Shown here: one piece after another, positions 25,220 to 37,400 of the stretch | Position numbering within the stretch: the first letter of the stretch is position 1 | Layout of the letters: the number at the start of each line of letters is the position of its first letter | NCBI RefSeq assembly: GCF_022605165.1 | Contig: NC_063071.1 | Location: 2,976,001 to 3,040,000, forward strand | DNA: 64,000 bases | Direction of reading: 5' to 3' | DNA from: Purpureocillium takamizusanense | Taxonomy: Eukaryota > Ascomycota > Sordariomycetes > Hypocreales > Ophiocordycipitaceae | Notes under the pieces: generated by a model | Told to the model about the DNA's origin: nothing | The model's input: only the letters and a program-made list of their open reading frames with translations | Databases searched by the model: none | Made by a program: the position numbers and the translations under genes

Positions 25220-27377
25220 GACGCAGGAGTATTGGGTAGCCGAGGCTGGGAATTGTAACTAGACAAACCAAGCGCAGGTGTGCTGGTGGGAAAAGTCAAC
25301 AGAAATAAACAGACAGGAGCTGTAAACATCACCGACATTACGAACACCGTTGTGCGGACAGGGACAGCCCTTATCAAGGCCGTTGGCTGGTTGCGAACTG
25401 TGGACAGCCCCCAATCCAAAGATGGCCCGCCCATAGTTACGGGCCCGCCTAATGAGGACTACGGGCCACCCGACTTCTGCGTTCACGTCAACACTGGGTC
25501 ACGGTGTCTCAATTACCTTGTTGATAGTGGGCACCCGTACTTTGTACCATAATAGATAAAGCTGAGGTTTATGGGTGTTTCAGCACGTAAACGCCGCGAG
25601 TAATGAGATCGAAATTTCTCTGTTGCGACGAATATGCTGTCTTGGGGGGGGGGTTGGTTGCCCTCGATGCTAGCGGGGCATGTCACCCTAAATCGCCAGG
25701 GTCGTACCGAGCAGGATGGGAGTAAAGAAGGGAGGCGATGCATATGATTGATAGAAATGGTCGTCAAAGCTGATATGTTTTCTTTATGAACTGAATAGAT
25801 TGGGCATCGAGGTTATGACAGTTTATGATATTGGAAATGTCCTTGATGCACATCATGATGAAGCGCATCCGGTCAGGTAACCAGTAAAACAAGCATTCAC
25901 TAACTACGAGCCGTGCCTTCTCGGCCCGCGCCCCTCCCCCATACCGCGCCAGCTATTTTTGGTACGCAGTTATGGGCGACGGCGCGCTGCAACGCGGGCC
26001 GACATATCCATTGAGATTGAGATTCAATTAAACCATATCGTTGCAACGCAGCCAGCGCGCCGCGGATTTCAGTTCAGGCTCAATTCGCCTAGAAAACGCA
26101 TGTCGTTACGATGTCATGCCATCAGGGCTACCTTCATTCGCTCCGGGCGCTCTTGCCGTGTCTGGCCTCTGCCTTCACGAGCGACCAACTGCGCTGGCAC
26201 CCTTGTCGGTCTCATGTGCCTCAGCCGCGGCACCAGCAGGGCCGAAAACATGCATATCTGTTGGTTCCGTGCAATATCGTGACATCGGGGCCGTGCTTGT
26301 TCTGGTCCGGGCCGGGCCGGCTCGGTGCCTGCACCCGTGCCTACTGCCAAGGGCTGCATGGCCACCGGAGACGCCGTCGTGATGCCGTTGGCGGACCCCA
26401 GCAGCACCGCTGCCGCCGCCGCCGCCGCCGCCGCCGCCGTGTTCACCTCGTGATGCCTTCTTCATGGCCGTCGTCTTCTGCAGTGTTCTGCCTATAGCCG
26501 CAGGTCTGCGATGCGGCTCTTTGATAGGGCCGCGAGAGGTGTTGACCCAGTTGGGCTGCGAGTTGTTTGCGCCGGCTGCAAGGGACTGCGGCTGACGGCC
26601 CGCAGCTACATGGACTGCGCCGCAATGGACCGGCTCTGGACCCGGACGATGCGGGGGGTCGGTCACGGGCCGGTGGTCACGCCATTCCGCCCCCTTGGTT
26701 GCAAGCAGTGCCGCCACGGGCATTCCCTAACGGCTCGGCGGGGGGGGAAGGGAGATTTGTCGTATGGTGCTGACCTGTGTCTCGCTCGGGTCCGGGGTCG
26801 TTGCTGTATTACACGGGGGACCGAATACCACCGCCACCGGCTACTGCGATAACTCGAATGGGCACCGCGTTGGGCAACGTACCTGTTACGCGGCACAGCA
26901 TGGTCGGGGTTAACCTACTTCGTGACGCTATCCCGGCAAAAAGGAGTCTTGTTGGTTGTCCGTGCATCGAGAATTGGTGCCGGCGAGCTATGGTTCTGTG
27001 AGACTGACCATGGCCTGTCAGTTGAACAGTGGATCCGGTTGTTCGATCCAGCCTCCTCCTCATTCGACAGCGGGATAACGTCGTGATGTTGGTTGTCTGG
27101 GATCAAGTTGTCAACGCCACCCAGAGCACATCAGGACAGCATGACTGGCGTCTTATTTGAGCTTCTGATACTTTGATTTATAATTCCCCTAGGTGGGACT
27201 TGCCGTCACTATACGATAAGCGACTTGTGTGGTATAATGGGATGTTGTACTCTATGGCCGAGATGAACAGTTGACGCGAATACATATATTATGGCATGCC
27301 ATGCTGAAAGTTCATGAGACAGTCGAACATCTGTTACTAGTGAGGCCGCTTTTTATAACTTGGCTTGGACCGCAAAT
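25220..27377. other. Long intergenic region, GCC-repeat patch
   Basis: No gene is supported. A (GCC)n run lies near 26409-26438 and makes Ala or Gly runs in open frames on both strands. The region probably contains the upstream sequences of the divergent MFS gene and P450 gene. Confidence 0.45.
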
Positions 27378-29614
27378 ATGAGTATCTCAAACGTTACGTT
27401 CAATGGGACACAGGACGCCTTAACACGCGTTCAAGATCCTCGATTTTCTCAGGCGGTGTTCACAATTACAGTCCTTTTTACTCTCAGTGGACTTGGTTTT
27501 GGATGGAAAGTTTTTCAACGTATTATTTGGTTCTTTGACGGTATGCTGGGCGGAAGCCCCCGTACTGTTACGCTTCCTGGACCCCCCGGCCTTCCCCTGG
27601 CAGGGAATATTATTCAGGTGTGTTGACAGCAAGCAATTGTTTGTCCTGACCGGCCTAACCCCTTTGCTCAGCTGAAGCAGGGCCATGTCCTCAAACTCGC
27701 TGAGTGGACGAAGAAGTACGGTGATGTGATCCGTGTCTCCCTTGGGGAGCGCGAGGCTGTAAGTTCTTCCTGATATTGTTTCTGTGACGAAACATCAGGA
27801 TGAAATCCCTTACAATAGCTCATTGCAGGTGTTTCTCAACAGCCACAAAGCTCTTGCTCAGACTGTTGTCCAGCAAGGTCCTGCGTTTCAGTCACGCCCG
27901 ACCTTTAGGCTTTTTCACTGTGACTATGCGACCTCTGGTATCTGGACTGTTGGGAGTAAGTCTCAGACCGCATGTTTTGTTGCTCTAATTGAGGGCTCAT
28001 AAATTACACCTTTCACAGCTTCGCCCTTTAGCAGCCGTCTCGTGCGAACTCGCAGGGTGCTCTCTGCCCAGATTGCTCCTCGAGTGCTGCCCATCTACAC
28101 TCCCGTCATTCATCCCAAGCTCAAAAGATTTCTTGGCGACGTCCTCGAGATCAGCCAAGGCCCTGCCATAGACATGGGCGAGAAGCTTCACCATTTTGGC
28201 ACTGGCCAGGTCTCGGAGCAGCTCATGGGTCAAGCCCTTGCAGACGATTTGGTAGCAACGATTGCAGAGAACGAGACCAATATCTGTGAGCATTGCCCAT
28301 ACACTCTGTCATGGTATTGCACCGCTTGGAAACTCATACTCAGTGCTTAGTCCGTCAACGCACCATTGGCTCGCCAGCTCGTGACTACATCCCAGCCTTG
28401 CGCCTTGCTCTCCGAGCTCGCTCTTTGATCTGTGGCCGTTTTGGTATGGAGGAATGGGCTAAGGATGAGAAAGCGGGAACTGCCCGAGAGTACCGCAGAA
28501 AACAGCAAGCCTATATCAACCGGATGCTTGGTGAACTGAAGGCGCGTATTGAAAGCGGCGACAGTACTCCGTCCATCCTCGGCAACATGCTCCGTCAGGG
28601 AACACTGAGCGAAGACGAAGTTCTTTTGGCTTCCTACACAGGCAGTATGTTCCTGCCCAAGTTACGCCACAAGCGTTTGGGCGGTCGCTAACACGATTCC
28701 GTGAACAGTTGCCGCAGGCGTTAACCTTGGCTACTCCCTCACCTGGATCATCGGCTTCCTTGCCAACAGACCCGATCTGCAGAAGAAGGGCTTCGAGGCC
28801 ATTCGAGAGGTGTACCACGGCGAGCCACCCAAGCCCCATGAGTATGACCGTGTCGAATACGTTAAGGCTCTGCACACAGTGAGAGACTCGATCTGATCTG
28901 GCTTTGGAAACGGTCTCTCATCATGAATTACCTGATATAGGAAGGTTCCCGAATGTATACGCCAGTCCGTCTTGGCTTCCCACGTCAGACTCTTGATGGC
29001 GCCACCTACGAAGGTCATGATTTTCCCAAGGACACCGTACGTCTACCCTCCCCTGAAGACGATAGACCGTGCGCTACCGAGAAGATTTCTGATTATGATG
29101 GCGTACTCAGCTAGTGATTATGAACCTGTTCGCAGCCAACCGCGACCCCACCGCCTTCAATTCTCCCTACGAATACATTCCTGAGCGATGGATGAACGGA
29201 CGGAGGGGTCGTACTGACCTGCCCGCTGAAGGCGCAGACAAGCTTGGCGTCCCGCACTTGACCTACGGCGCCGGCCGCCGCGTTTGTCCTGGCATCGACA
29301 GTAAGTTATTACTTCTTGGGACCGAATCTTGTGCCAATCTGACCGTTGTCTCAGTGGCAAACCGCGGCCTGTACTCAACTCTAGTACTACTCCTTCACTT
29401 TTTTACCTGGGAGCGGCAGCGTCTGGGCGAGGAGGAGAAGAAGCTCGTGTTTCCCCCGTTCCGCTCGCAACGGGAGTGCTCGCTTGAGATGGACGCGATT
29501 GCGGATACCGCCACACCAACCGAGGTCCAGGCCATTCCTTGGTCGGCTGGCATCAAATTCTCTTGCCGGGATCCCGTAGGGCTCCAAGCTTGGCTCGAAA
29601 GGTCAGACGAGTGA
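27378..29614 (+). CDS. Cytochrome P450 monooxygenase (CYP504-like)
   Basis: Nine exons (27378-27617, 27672-27758, 27829-27955, 28019-28285, 28351-28644, 28709-28878, 28941-29036, 29111-29300, 29355-29614) give 576 residues. The N-terminus has one membrane anchor followed by the proline hinge LPGPPGLPLAGN. The I-helix region reads GIAAGVNLGYSLTW, without the usual AGxDTT. The K-helix ExxR is EGSR (residues 396-399). The heme loop is YGAGRRVCPG with Cys486, Tyr replacing the common Phe. The overall pattern recalls fungal phenylacetate hydroxylases (CYP504), but that assignment is by memory and tentative. It should sit in the ER with cytochrome P450 reductase as partner. The atypical I-helix may mean an unusual oxygen-activation site. 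It is co-directional with the adenylation gene 1.5 kb downstream. Confidence 0.88.
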
Positions 29615-31088
29615 GCACTCCAGATTTTCCACGCCCTGGCCGGAGACCTGGACAGAACACCTGGCTGCGGTGTAACAAAACTCGGCCGAACATAGACCTG
29701 AGCGGCGGGTTTCCCATATGAATGCATGGTTAGACATGAAAATTTGACCTTTTCTCTGTTTCGGGGTGAACAACTGGAAAAAAGCTGCCGCTTACTCTCC
29801 CTGTCTGTCTCCCCGAAGCCTTTCGCCATGAGATGTGTCTCAATGCACATGCTAAACCAAGCTTGTACGGCTCCAGTATCACTGCCCTTATGGAAAATCC
29901 CGGGCCAACTTTATTTTCAGATTTTCTGGCAGTCAGCACAATGAGCACATGTTTATTTTGCGCCGTGGACAATCCGAAGCCTTCTTACTAGCATACAGAT
30001 ACCTAATTTTGCCACACAAGTGGCGTCCAAATGTGTTGTACTGTGTAAGAAACGATAGCCTTAATATGATTAGCAACTTATGCCAAGTTGTTGAGGAGAG
30101 TCTAAGGCTCATTGTACAAGTCCCTACCTATCTAGAATGGAAATAACACTTGACGGCGAATCAGTGAGCATAAGTGTAAGCTGTAGCACAGCATAGGTAA
30201 GACGAGGGAGAGTCAGGGCTGGCACACATTATACTAAGTATTTCGGAGTACCACCATTTTTGTGTTGGACTACTCGACGTTCATAACTCCAGTCATATCG
30301 GATGAGTTCATATAGGCACATGGGGCGACCTGCATGTCTCACCTGCTCACAAGAGGAAACTGAGAACAAGCATTAGGCAGAGATAGAGCAGATGAGATCA
30401 ATATTAATACACCCAAGTAAGTATCCACACACCGAATCTTCTGGTGTGCATGAAGCTGCATCGGCCCGAGGTCAGAGTAGTAACGCCAACACGACACCGA
30501 CCAACTGGACCCTTTGTAGGTGTTCGTGGGACCCGGGAATTTCCAAAAAGAACTTCCGATGCATTAGGATGTTAGACAGCCTCGCCGCCCGAGCTAACCG
30601 CGGCCCCTTCCTCGTTAGAAGCGTGACAGTTTGAGTGCCAGGGCATGGAGTCTTCCGTGCGAGGTCCTTCTGTACAGCAACATCCCCTACAAGGGCGCCT
30701 AACTTGTGTCATTTTTGGCCCCCAAACGCGCCAGAGATTTGTTCAAAGCAGTAAACAGCCTAACTGCATCCAAGGCACGCCCGCAAACGACTGTTCAAGT
30801 CTGTTTGTACTGTCACTAACCCTGGCAAAGGCGGAGTGCATTGCATCTCAATAGCAATCTGGTATGATTGGGCAGCTTCTGAAAGCACAATCTCTTAGCA
30901 AGGGGAATTTCCGGGAGCAAATTCCCAAGGTTAGATGTCACTCTTTAGAAGCCTCCTAGCAGTGCAGTGGGTTGCTCGGTATTGCTCTATAATCTCAAAT
31001 CCCCCACCTTATTAAAGGTAACACTATCGTATGCCTTGTGAAATCCTCTCTATCTTCTCTTCCTTCAGCCAACGTGCGAAGACTCACC
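29615..31088. other. Intergenic region, no gene recognised
   Basis: This 1.5 kb lies between the P450 gene and the adenylation gene, both on the plus strand. No domain-bearing frame was seen, and the stretch is visibly less GC-rich than the coding DNA. Confidence 0.45.
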
Positions 31089-32817
31089 ATGGGTGACCCG
31101 GTTCATCAATCCCAGCCAGCATACGGGCAGAGGCTTTTGACCTCAATCATCGATGAGCGGGCCCTCGCAAGCCCCCTGAAGCCCTTCATGTCCATACCCG
31201 CCGGCGACACTGTGGCTGATGGCCAGAGAGACATCTCATACGGTGATATCGCTCGAGCAATCAACCGTTGTGCCTGGTGGATCGAGAACACGCTAGGCAA
31301 AGGTGTTGACTTTCCCCCGATAGCGACTTACATGTCGCCCATGGATTTTCGACACGTTATTCTAATCTTTGGTGCTATCAAGTCTGGATACAAAGTTTGT
31401 CGAACAAGGCCATGTTTATCTTGCCTTGGCTAACTGGGCCCTGCAGATGTTTTACAGCTCTCCACGGAACCACGTAGATGTTCAAATTGCGCTGCTGGAG
31501 AAGCTGCAGTGCACTGTCCTTTTTACGCCCAACGACATGTCTGCGACCACCAAGGCGGTGCTCGAGAAGCGGCCAGAAATGAAAAAGTTCATCCTGCCCG
31601 AACTCGCATATTTTCTCTCGGAAGAGTCGATGGAGCCGTATCCATACAGCAAGACGTTCGAGGAGGCACGCAAAGACCCTTACGTCGTCTTGCACTCATC
31701 TGGTTCAACTGGCACTCCGAAACTCTTGATCCAGAAGCACGGGTCAGCGGCGGCCCATGATGCATTTCAGCTATTTTCCAGCCTTGACGACGTCCCTTTC
31801 TTCGTCAGTTCGTGGAAGGGGAAGCGAGTCCTGACTAATTTCCCCTGGGTGCACGCCGGTGGCGCCCACATCCTGGGTTGCGGCATCTATTACGACTTCG
31901 TGCCTGTCATCTCAGCGGCCTGGCCCCTCCGAGGTTCCGAGGCCGACCACTTCCACAGGAATGGCAGTATCCAGGCGGCTTGGTACTCTCCCTCAGTCTT
32001 GGCCGACATTGCACGCGATCCGATATTTCTGGAAAACATCTCCAACCTCATGAATGTCTCCTATTCCGGCGGCATCTTACCTCCGGACGTTGGAAGCGCC
32101 ATCTCCAAACGCACGCGCCTCTTTGGAAGCATGGCTTCGACGGAAACCGGGATCCTTCCCAGCGAGATTCCGCCCCCGGATATGTGGAATTACTATCGAT
32201 TCAATGAGCGTCTGGGGCACACCTTCAAACGCTACACAGACGACTTGTACGAGTTGGTGCTCACTAGAGACAAAGCCAAGCAGCCCTTTCAATTTGCCTT
32301 CTACACGTTCCTAGATGCTGGCACGTATGACATGCGTGACGTCTACATCGAGCACCCGTCTCAACCCGGCTGGTGGCGGTCATCTGGACGCATCGATGAC
32401 GTAGTGGTTATGGAGGATGCTAAGAAGCTCAACGTGATTCCTTACGAGGCATCAATTGAACGGCACCCGGATATCGCAACCGCCCTGCTGTGCGGCACGG
32501 GACGCCCCCGACCGGCCGTTTTGCTACAGCCTCGTAAGTTCCCTGAGTCGGACGAAGAAGCGAGCAATTTCTTGGACGATGTGTGGCCAACCATCGAGAA
32601 AGCCAACGAGTCAGGGCCGGTCCATGGGAGATTGATCAAGGAGTTGGTCGTGTTAGCGACGGAGGCTAAGCCCATGGTGAAGGCAGGGGGGAAGGATACC
32701 GTCATGCGAAAGAGAAGTCTCCAGCAGTACGAGGAGGAGATCGATGTGGCATATAAACGTGCCGAGAAGCTGGGTCTCCTCTATGGCGAGTTTGCAGAGA
32801 ATGGTGGATTGGTTTAA
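31089..32817 (+). CDS. Stand-alone adenylation (AMP-binding) enzyme, NRPS-like without carrier domain
   Basis: Two exons (31089-31394, 31447-32817) with a 52-base intron give 558 residues. The order and motifs are those of the adenylation part of fungal NRPS-like proteins: DISYGDIARAINRCAWWIE, a phosphate-loop VLHSSGSTGTPKLLIQKHG, FGSMASTETGILP, GRIDDVVVMEDAKKLNVIP, and a closing lysine motif GGKDTVMRKRSLQQYEEEID. In typical relatives this motif is followed by a carrier domain and a reductase or thioesterase. Here the protein stops about 30 residues later, so it can activate a carboxylic acid as an acyl-AMP but has no covalent carrier of its own. It may work with a separate carrier protein or coenzyme A, or be a shortened derivative. 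The ATG at 31089 (caccATGg) was preferred over an in-frame ATG at 31038. Confidence 0.85.
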
Positions 32818-33103
32818 TGGATCAATGCCCATTACATTTGATATGATACACTCTGCTCCTTGACGACACTTGGCCATCTCAGGGAGTTGGGCATTGCATG
32901 TGTTCGTGGTTCACCTTGTGGGTAGGCTTGTTCGCGGCTATAGTGAATGACTTTCCAACAAAACTTGAACACAGCGTCCTCTCTGCCGTTCTCGTGTGCC
33001 CCTGAAATGCGGCGCAGGTTCCCTCTCAAAGACAGGAGGTGGCCGTGGCTCACAATCTGTACGACGGCGACTAGGTTCCAGTTGGCGCGGAGCAGAAGGT
33101 ATT

Positions 33104-33460
33104 TTACACCGTAACTCGAGTCCCATCGGTGCCAACGCCGACGCTCTGGTCCTTGCCTCGTCGAGTCACTCGTGTTCCGTCAGTGCCGTCACCAACGCTC
33201 TGATCCTTGCCCCGTCGCTGCACCCGGTCAGCACGGCTACGCTTTACTGGGGAAGTGTAAGGAGGAGTTCTCACCGTGACCCGCGTTCCGTCCGGCTCGA
33301 CGACACCCTGTTCCTTGCCGCGTCTCGTCACCCGGGTGCCGTCCGGCTCCGCCATCTCCCAATTATTATCGCCGCGAGCCGCATGTGGCGGGGGGTGCGG
33401 CATCGCAGCTGCCAGCGCCGCAAAAGCAGCAATCGAGGCGGCAAGCGTGATGAGCTTCAT
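33104..33460 (-). CDS. Secreted tandem-repeat peptide precursor with Kex2 sites (kexin-processed peptide type)
   Basis: Two exons (33460-33275, 33217-33104) and a 57-base intron give 99 residues. A signal peptide (MKLITLAASIAAFAALAAA) is followed by four similar units, each ending in DGTRVT. They are separated by Arg-Arg, the cleavage signal of the Golgi protease Kex2. Units 2-4 begin GKEQGVV, GKDQSVG and GKDQSVG. The intron (donor GTGAGA, branch-like GCTGAC, acceptor TGCAG) is a multiple of three, so the unspliced frame is also open. Splicing joins DGTRVT directly to RRGKDQSV and makes the repeat regular, which strongly supports it. No Cys is present in the mature units. Known proteins of this design are fungal pheromone precursors and the precursors of ribosomal cyclic peptides; this sequence matches none I know. 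A TATAAAAG box lies upstream. Confidence 0.8.
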   Translation of the reverse strand: MKLITLAASIAAFAALAAAMPHPPPHAARGDNNWEMAEPDGTRVTRRGKEQGVVEPDGTRVTVRTPPYTSPVKRSRADRVQRRGKDQSVGDGTDGTRVTRRGKDQSVGVGTDGTRVTV

Positions 33461-33601
33461 GCTGCGTGAGAACTGGATTGAGGGGGGAGGTTCGAACTCT
33501 GTTCGAGCGGGGTCTAGTATTCTGAACGGTCAAGTCTTTCTCTGCGTGCTCGTCAGTCAGCGCAACCGACTGGAAGTTGAGGGCGAAGGCTCAGCGGTTG
33601 A

Positions 33602-33609
33602 CTTTTATA
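33602..33609 (-). promoter_or_regulatory. TATA box of the repeat-peptide gene
   Basis: The minus strand reads TATAAAAG about 145 bases before the start codon at 33460. A clean TATA box fits a highly or conditionally expressed secreted peptide gene. Confidence 0.6.
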
Positions 33610-34491
33610 AATCCTACCTACTAGCCACCAAAATCAAAACCGAGCAGGCGGGAAGGTTGGTGTTACCTTTGTCGTATTTCTCGCGATGCTACCCACCCAC
33701 CATGGATGTCTCACGCGCGGGTCGCTGACAGGTTTGGGTTTCGACTCGAGTACTTTTTGCCCGCTCGCGTTTCTCGTGTCTGTCGACCAGCCGTAGCCAA
33801 GGCAGACCAGACAGCTCAGCTTTCACACAATGCTGTTCCCTTGAAGGTGGTGTCACTGGCACCGCGACAAGTCGATAGACACCCCGGGGATCATTCAGCC
33901 TTAATTGGCGAGCGAGAGCGCTCAACAGCTACGAATGTAGTTTACGGCAAATCTAGGCCGAGGACATTGAGGAAGCGCCCGCTGCATCAGCCGCAACCAA
34001 GCCCCACGATACGCGCCAAAGGCGGTGAGTGGCACGCACGATCTCGTATCGATCCGGAGGCAGCACAGGAAGCATCTGGTCTGGTCAGCGTCGCGTCATC
34101 CCATGTGGTGTTGTCGATGTCTTTTGTCACAGAGAGATTGCTGTGACGTGATGAGGCGGCTGAGCTGAGCCTGTCTAGGGCATCGGAGGTGAATTGCGCC
34201 AGGGGGTTGGGTTGTCAGGGTCTGGCCCGCATCCTCACCAGAGCTCGTCGAGGACGCCGGCCGCGTGCACGGCTTCACGTTATTGCATGACAAATTTGCG
34301 ACGCATGGGACATGAGAAATGCAGAAATGCACGCGCGAGTAGAGTCTCGCCATGTTCCATCATGCCTGGAAGCAAGCGGGCTCCATTCCATTTGTATAAG
34401 GGTATATAATAAGCGCTGCTTCATGCTCTTTCGCCTAATGCCACGTCCTCCTTCTATATACAAAAAGATTCGGTCGGTATCGTGCATTCGG
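33610..34491. other. Intergenic region, no gene recognised
   Basis: This stretch separates the repeat-peptide gene from the 3' end of the histidine kinase gene. No coding feature was seen in either direction. Confidence 0.45.
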
Positions 34492-37400
34492 CTATTCTGT
34501 CAAGCTCGCGCATCGTAAAATCGTGTCCAACAATTGGTTCTGCTGCAGTGGCTTCGAGAGGTACTCGTCCATTTGTCCCTGCATGCACTTCTCTCGGTCC
34601 CCGATCATGGCGTGCGCTGTCAGCGCGATGATGGGCGTCTTCTTGGCCCCGGTTCGTTGCTCATACTCACGGATGGTCGCTGTGGCTTCAAAGCCCCCCT
34701 GGTCTTGATGTCAGCGCGCCGTTGGAAACTCACAAGACGTCTTTGCGCTTACCATGATGGGCATCTGAATGTCCATGAGAATAACATCAAACTTCTTTTC
34801 CTTGACGGCCTCCACTGCTTCCAGTCCATTGCCTGCTACTGTGACGACGTGGTGGTATTTCTGTAGGATCTTGACGGCTAGTCTCTGGTTGATGGTGTTG
34901 TCCTCAGCCAGCAAAATCTCCAGCGTCCTGGTGTTCTCAGCGAGCGATGGCGTGGCCCTATTCTCCAAGGCGGGGATCATACTAGTGGCCAGGTCCACGA
35001 GCTGGCACGGCGTTGTCATGTACGATGTGATGCCTAGCTCGAGGCAGGTTTTGAGATTGACGTTGACCACAGGCGCCAGAAGAACAACGGGAAAGTACTT
35101 GAACTGATCCATGGCGCGGAATCTCCGGGCCGTGTCGATGGAATCCACGACAATCGCGTCGCAGTCTTCCGGAACGGCTCCGTTGGTGTTCCCAGAGACC
35201 TGGCGTCCGTCGAGACTGAAGATGATGGGTCGTAGGCCGAGTTGCTTGAGCATGTCCTCGATTTCCGTCCCAGAATTCGGGAGCGCCTTGTCCACGACCA
35301 AGACCTGGTGGCCACGATATGGTTGTAACTGCTTCTGAATAAACTCCGCTCCTCCAGACGCCAGTCTTACCTTGCAAGTAAAGTAAAACTGGCTCCCCCG
35401 TCCGGCCTCGCTGCTGACGGAGAGATCTCCCCCCATGAGGTTAACGAGTCGCTTCGAAATAGAAAGACCTAGCCCGGTACCACCAAATTTGCGCGTCATG
35501 GAGCCGTCAGCTTGCTGGAATGTATCAAAGATGAGGTCAAGCTTGTCTTCGGCAATGCCGATGCCCGTGTCCTCAACGGCAAATTCCAAGGCATACTCTC
35601 CGTGGTCAATTGGCAATGGCTCTGGGCTCTCGCGGATCGTTAGGCCGACCGACCCACGCTCAGTGAACTTGATGGCATTGCCTACCAAGTTTATGATGAT
35701 CTGCCTCAGACGGAACGAGTCCCCTACCACGTAGTCTGGGACCGAGCTATCCACTTTGAAGGTTAGGTCTAGGCATTTTTCGTTGGCTTTGACTGCTAGC
35801 GTCTTCAAGGCGTTGAAGACTGTCCCTCGAAGCGTGTAGGGAATCTCCTCTAAGACCATCCGTCTCGCCTCAATTTTCGACAGATCCAGAATATCGTCAA
35901 TGATGGTCAAAAGGCTCGTGGCCAGGCTCTTTACAATGTTGAGCATCTCTCGCTGGTACTGTGTCAAATCCGTATCGAGGGTGAGCTGGGTCATGCCGAT
36001 GATGCCGTTCATTGGAGTCCGGATTTCGTGAGACATGTTAGCCAGGAATTCCGACTTGGTCCTATTAGCTAGCTCGGCGGCTTCTCGAGCTTGCGTGTTC
36101 CTCTGGATACTGTCTCGCAGGTTCGATATCATCTGGTTGATCTTCCGTTTCAGTTCATCCATCTCTCCGGAGGCCTCCACGTCGACCAGCTTGCTGAAGT
36201 CACCGTCTGTCGCCAAGTTGGTAATGTCAGAAAACGCTCGCACTTGTGTTGTCTGGTCACAGTTAGCTTTCGCGGAATGAATAGGTTCCCTGCAGCCGTG
36301 ATTGCGTACCAAATTGCTGGCCATGGTGTTGACGTCTGTAGTGATTTCCTTCCAACGCCCATCGAGGCCAACGACGTCGGCCTGAGCGCCCATTTTCCCG
36401 TCAAGACCGACGTCCTTGGCAACCCGCTGCACTTCGTAACAGAAGCTCGAGAGCCGACCGACCATGTTATTGATTGTGACTTTAAGCACCTGGATCTCTC
36501 CGTTGGCTTCGACGTCAATTGTTTGGCTCATATCTCCATTGGCGATGGCTTGCGTCACCGCAGAGATACTCCTCACTTGGACTGTGAGGTTTGACGCCAT
36601 GGTGTTGACATTCTCGGTCAAATCTTTCCACTTGCCCTCGAGGTTCGAGACTTGTGCCTGCCCGCCTAAGGTTCCTTCGGTTCCGACCTCTCGAGCAACC
36701 TTGCTGACCTCAAGAGCGAAGGTGCCTAACCGATCGACCATTTGGTTTATGGTGTTTTTCAGCTCGAGAATCTCTCCCCTTGCCTCGACGCTAATTTTCT
36801 TTGTCAAGTCTCCCTTGGCCACTGCTGTAGTTACCTTTGCAATTTCGCGAACCTGGGTGGTTAGGTTCATTGCCATGTAGTTGACATTCTCCGTCAAATT
36901 TCTCCACGTCCCCTGCACATCGTGAACGGTAGCTTGACCACCAAGTCGGCCTTCCGTGCCGACCTCTTTGGCAATTTTCGTCACCTCTCGAGCGAATTGC
37001 TGCAGTTGGTCGACCATGGAATTGATCGTGGACTTTAACTCGAAGATTTCGCCTCTGCAGTCGACTTGGACCTTTTGCGTAAGATCGCCCTTTGCCACGG
37101 CAGTAGTCACCTTGACGATATCGCGGACTTGTGTTGTTAAGTTGTCGGCCATGGCGTTGACGTTGACAGTCAGGTCGTTCCACATCCCTTGCACGCCAGC
37201 AACATCTGCCTGGCCCCCGAGAATGCCCTCGGTGCCGACATCCCTTGCCACACGTGTAACCTCGGAAGCAAATGTTCGCAGTTGGTCGACCATGGTATTG
37301 ATGGTTTGTTGCAGCTCTAGGATCTCTCCCCTCGCGGGTCGTTCGATTTTCTTGGTCAGGTCGCCGTGCGCGACCGCGGTTGTCACTGACGCGATTTCTC

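Noticed and set aside
26114..26723. Poly-Ala/poly-Gly open frames on the minus strand
   Set aside because: They arise from a GCC repeat read in different frames; no good ATG, domain or splice partner was found.
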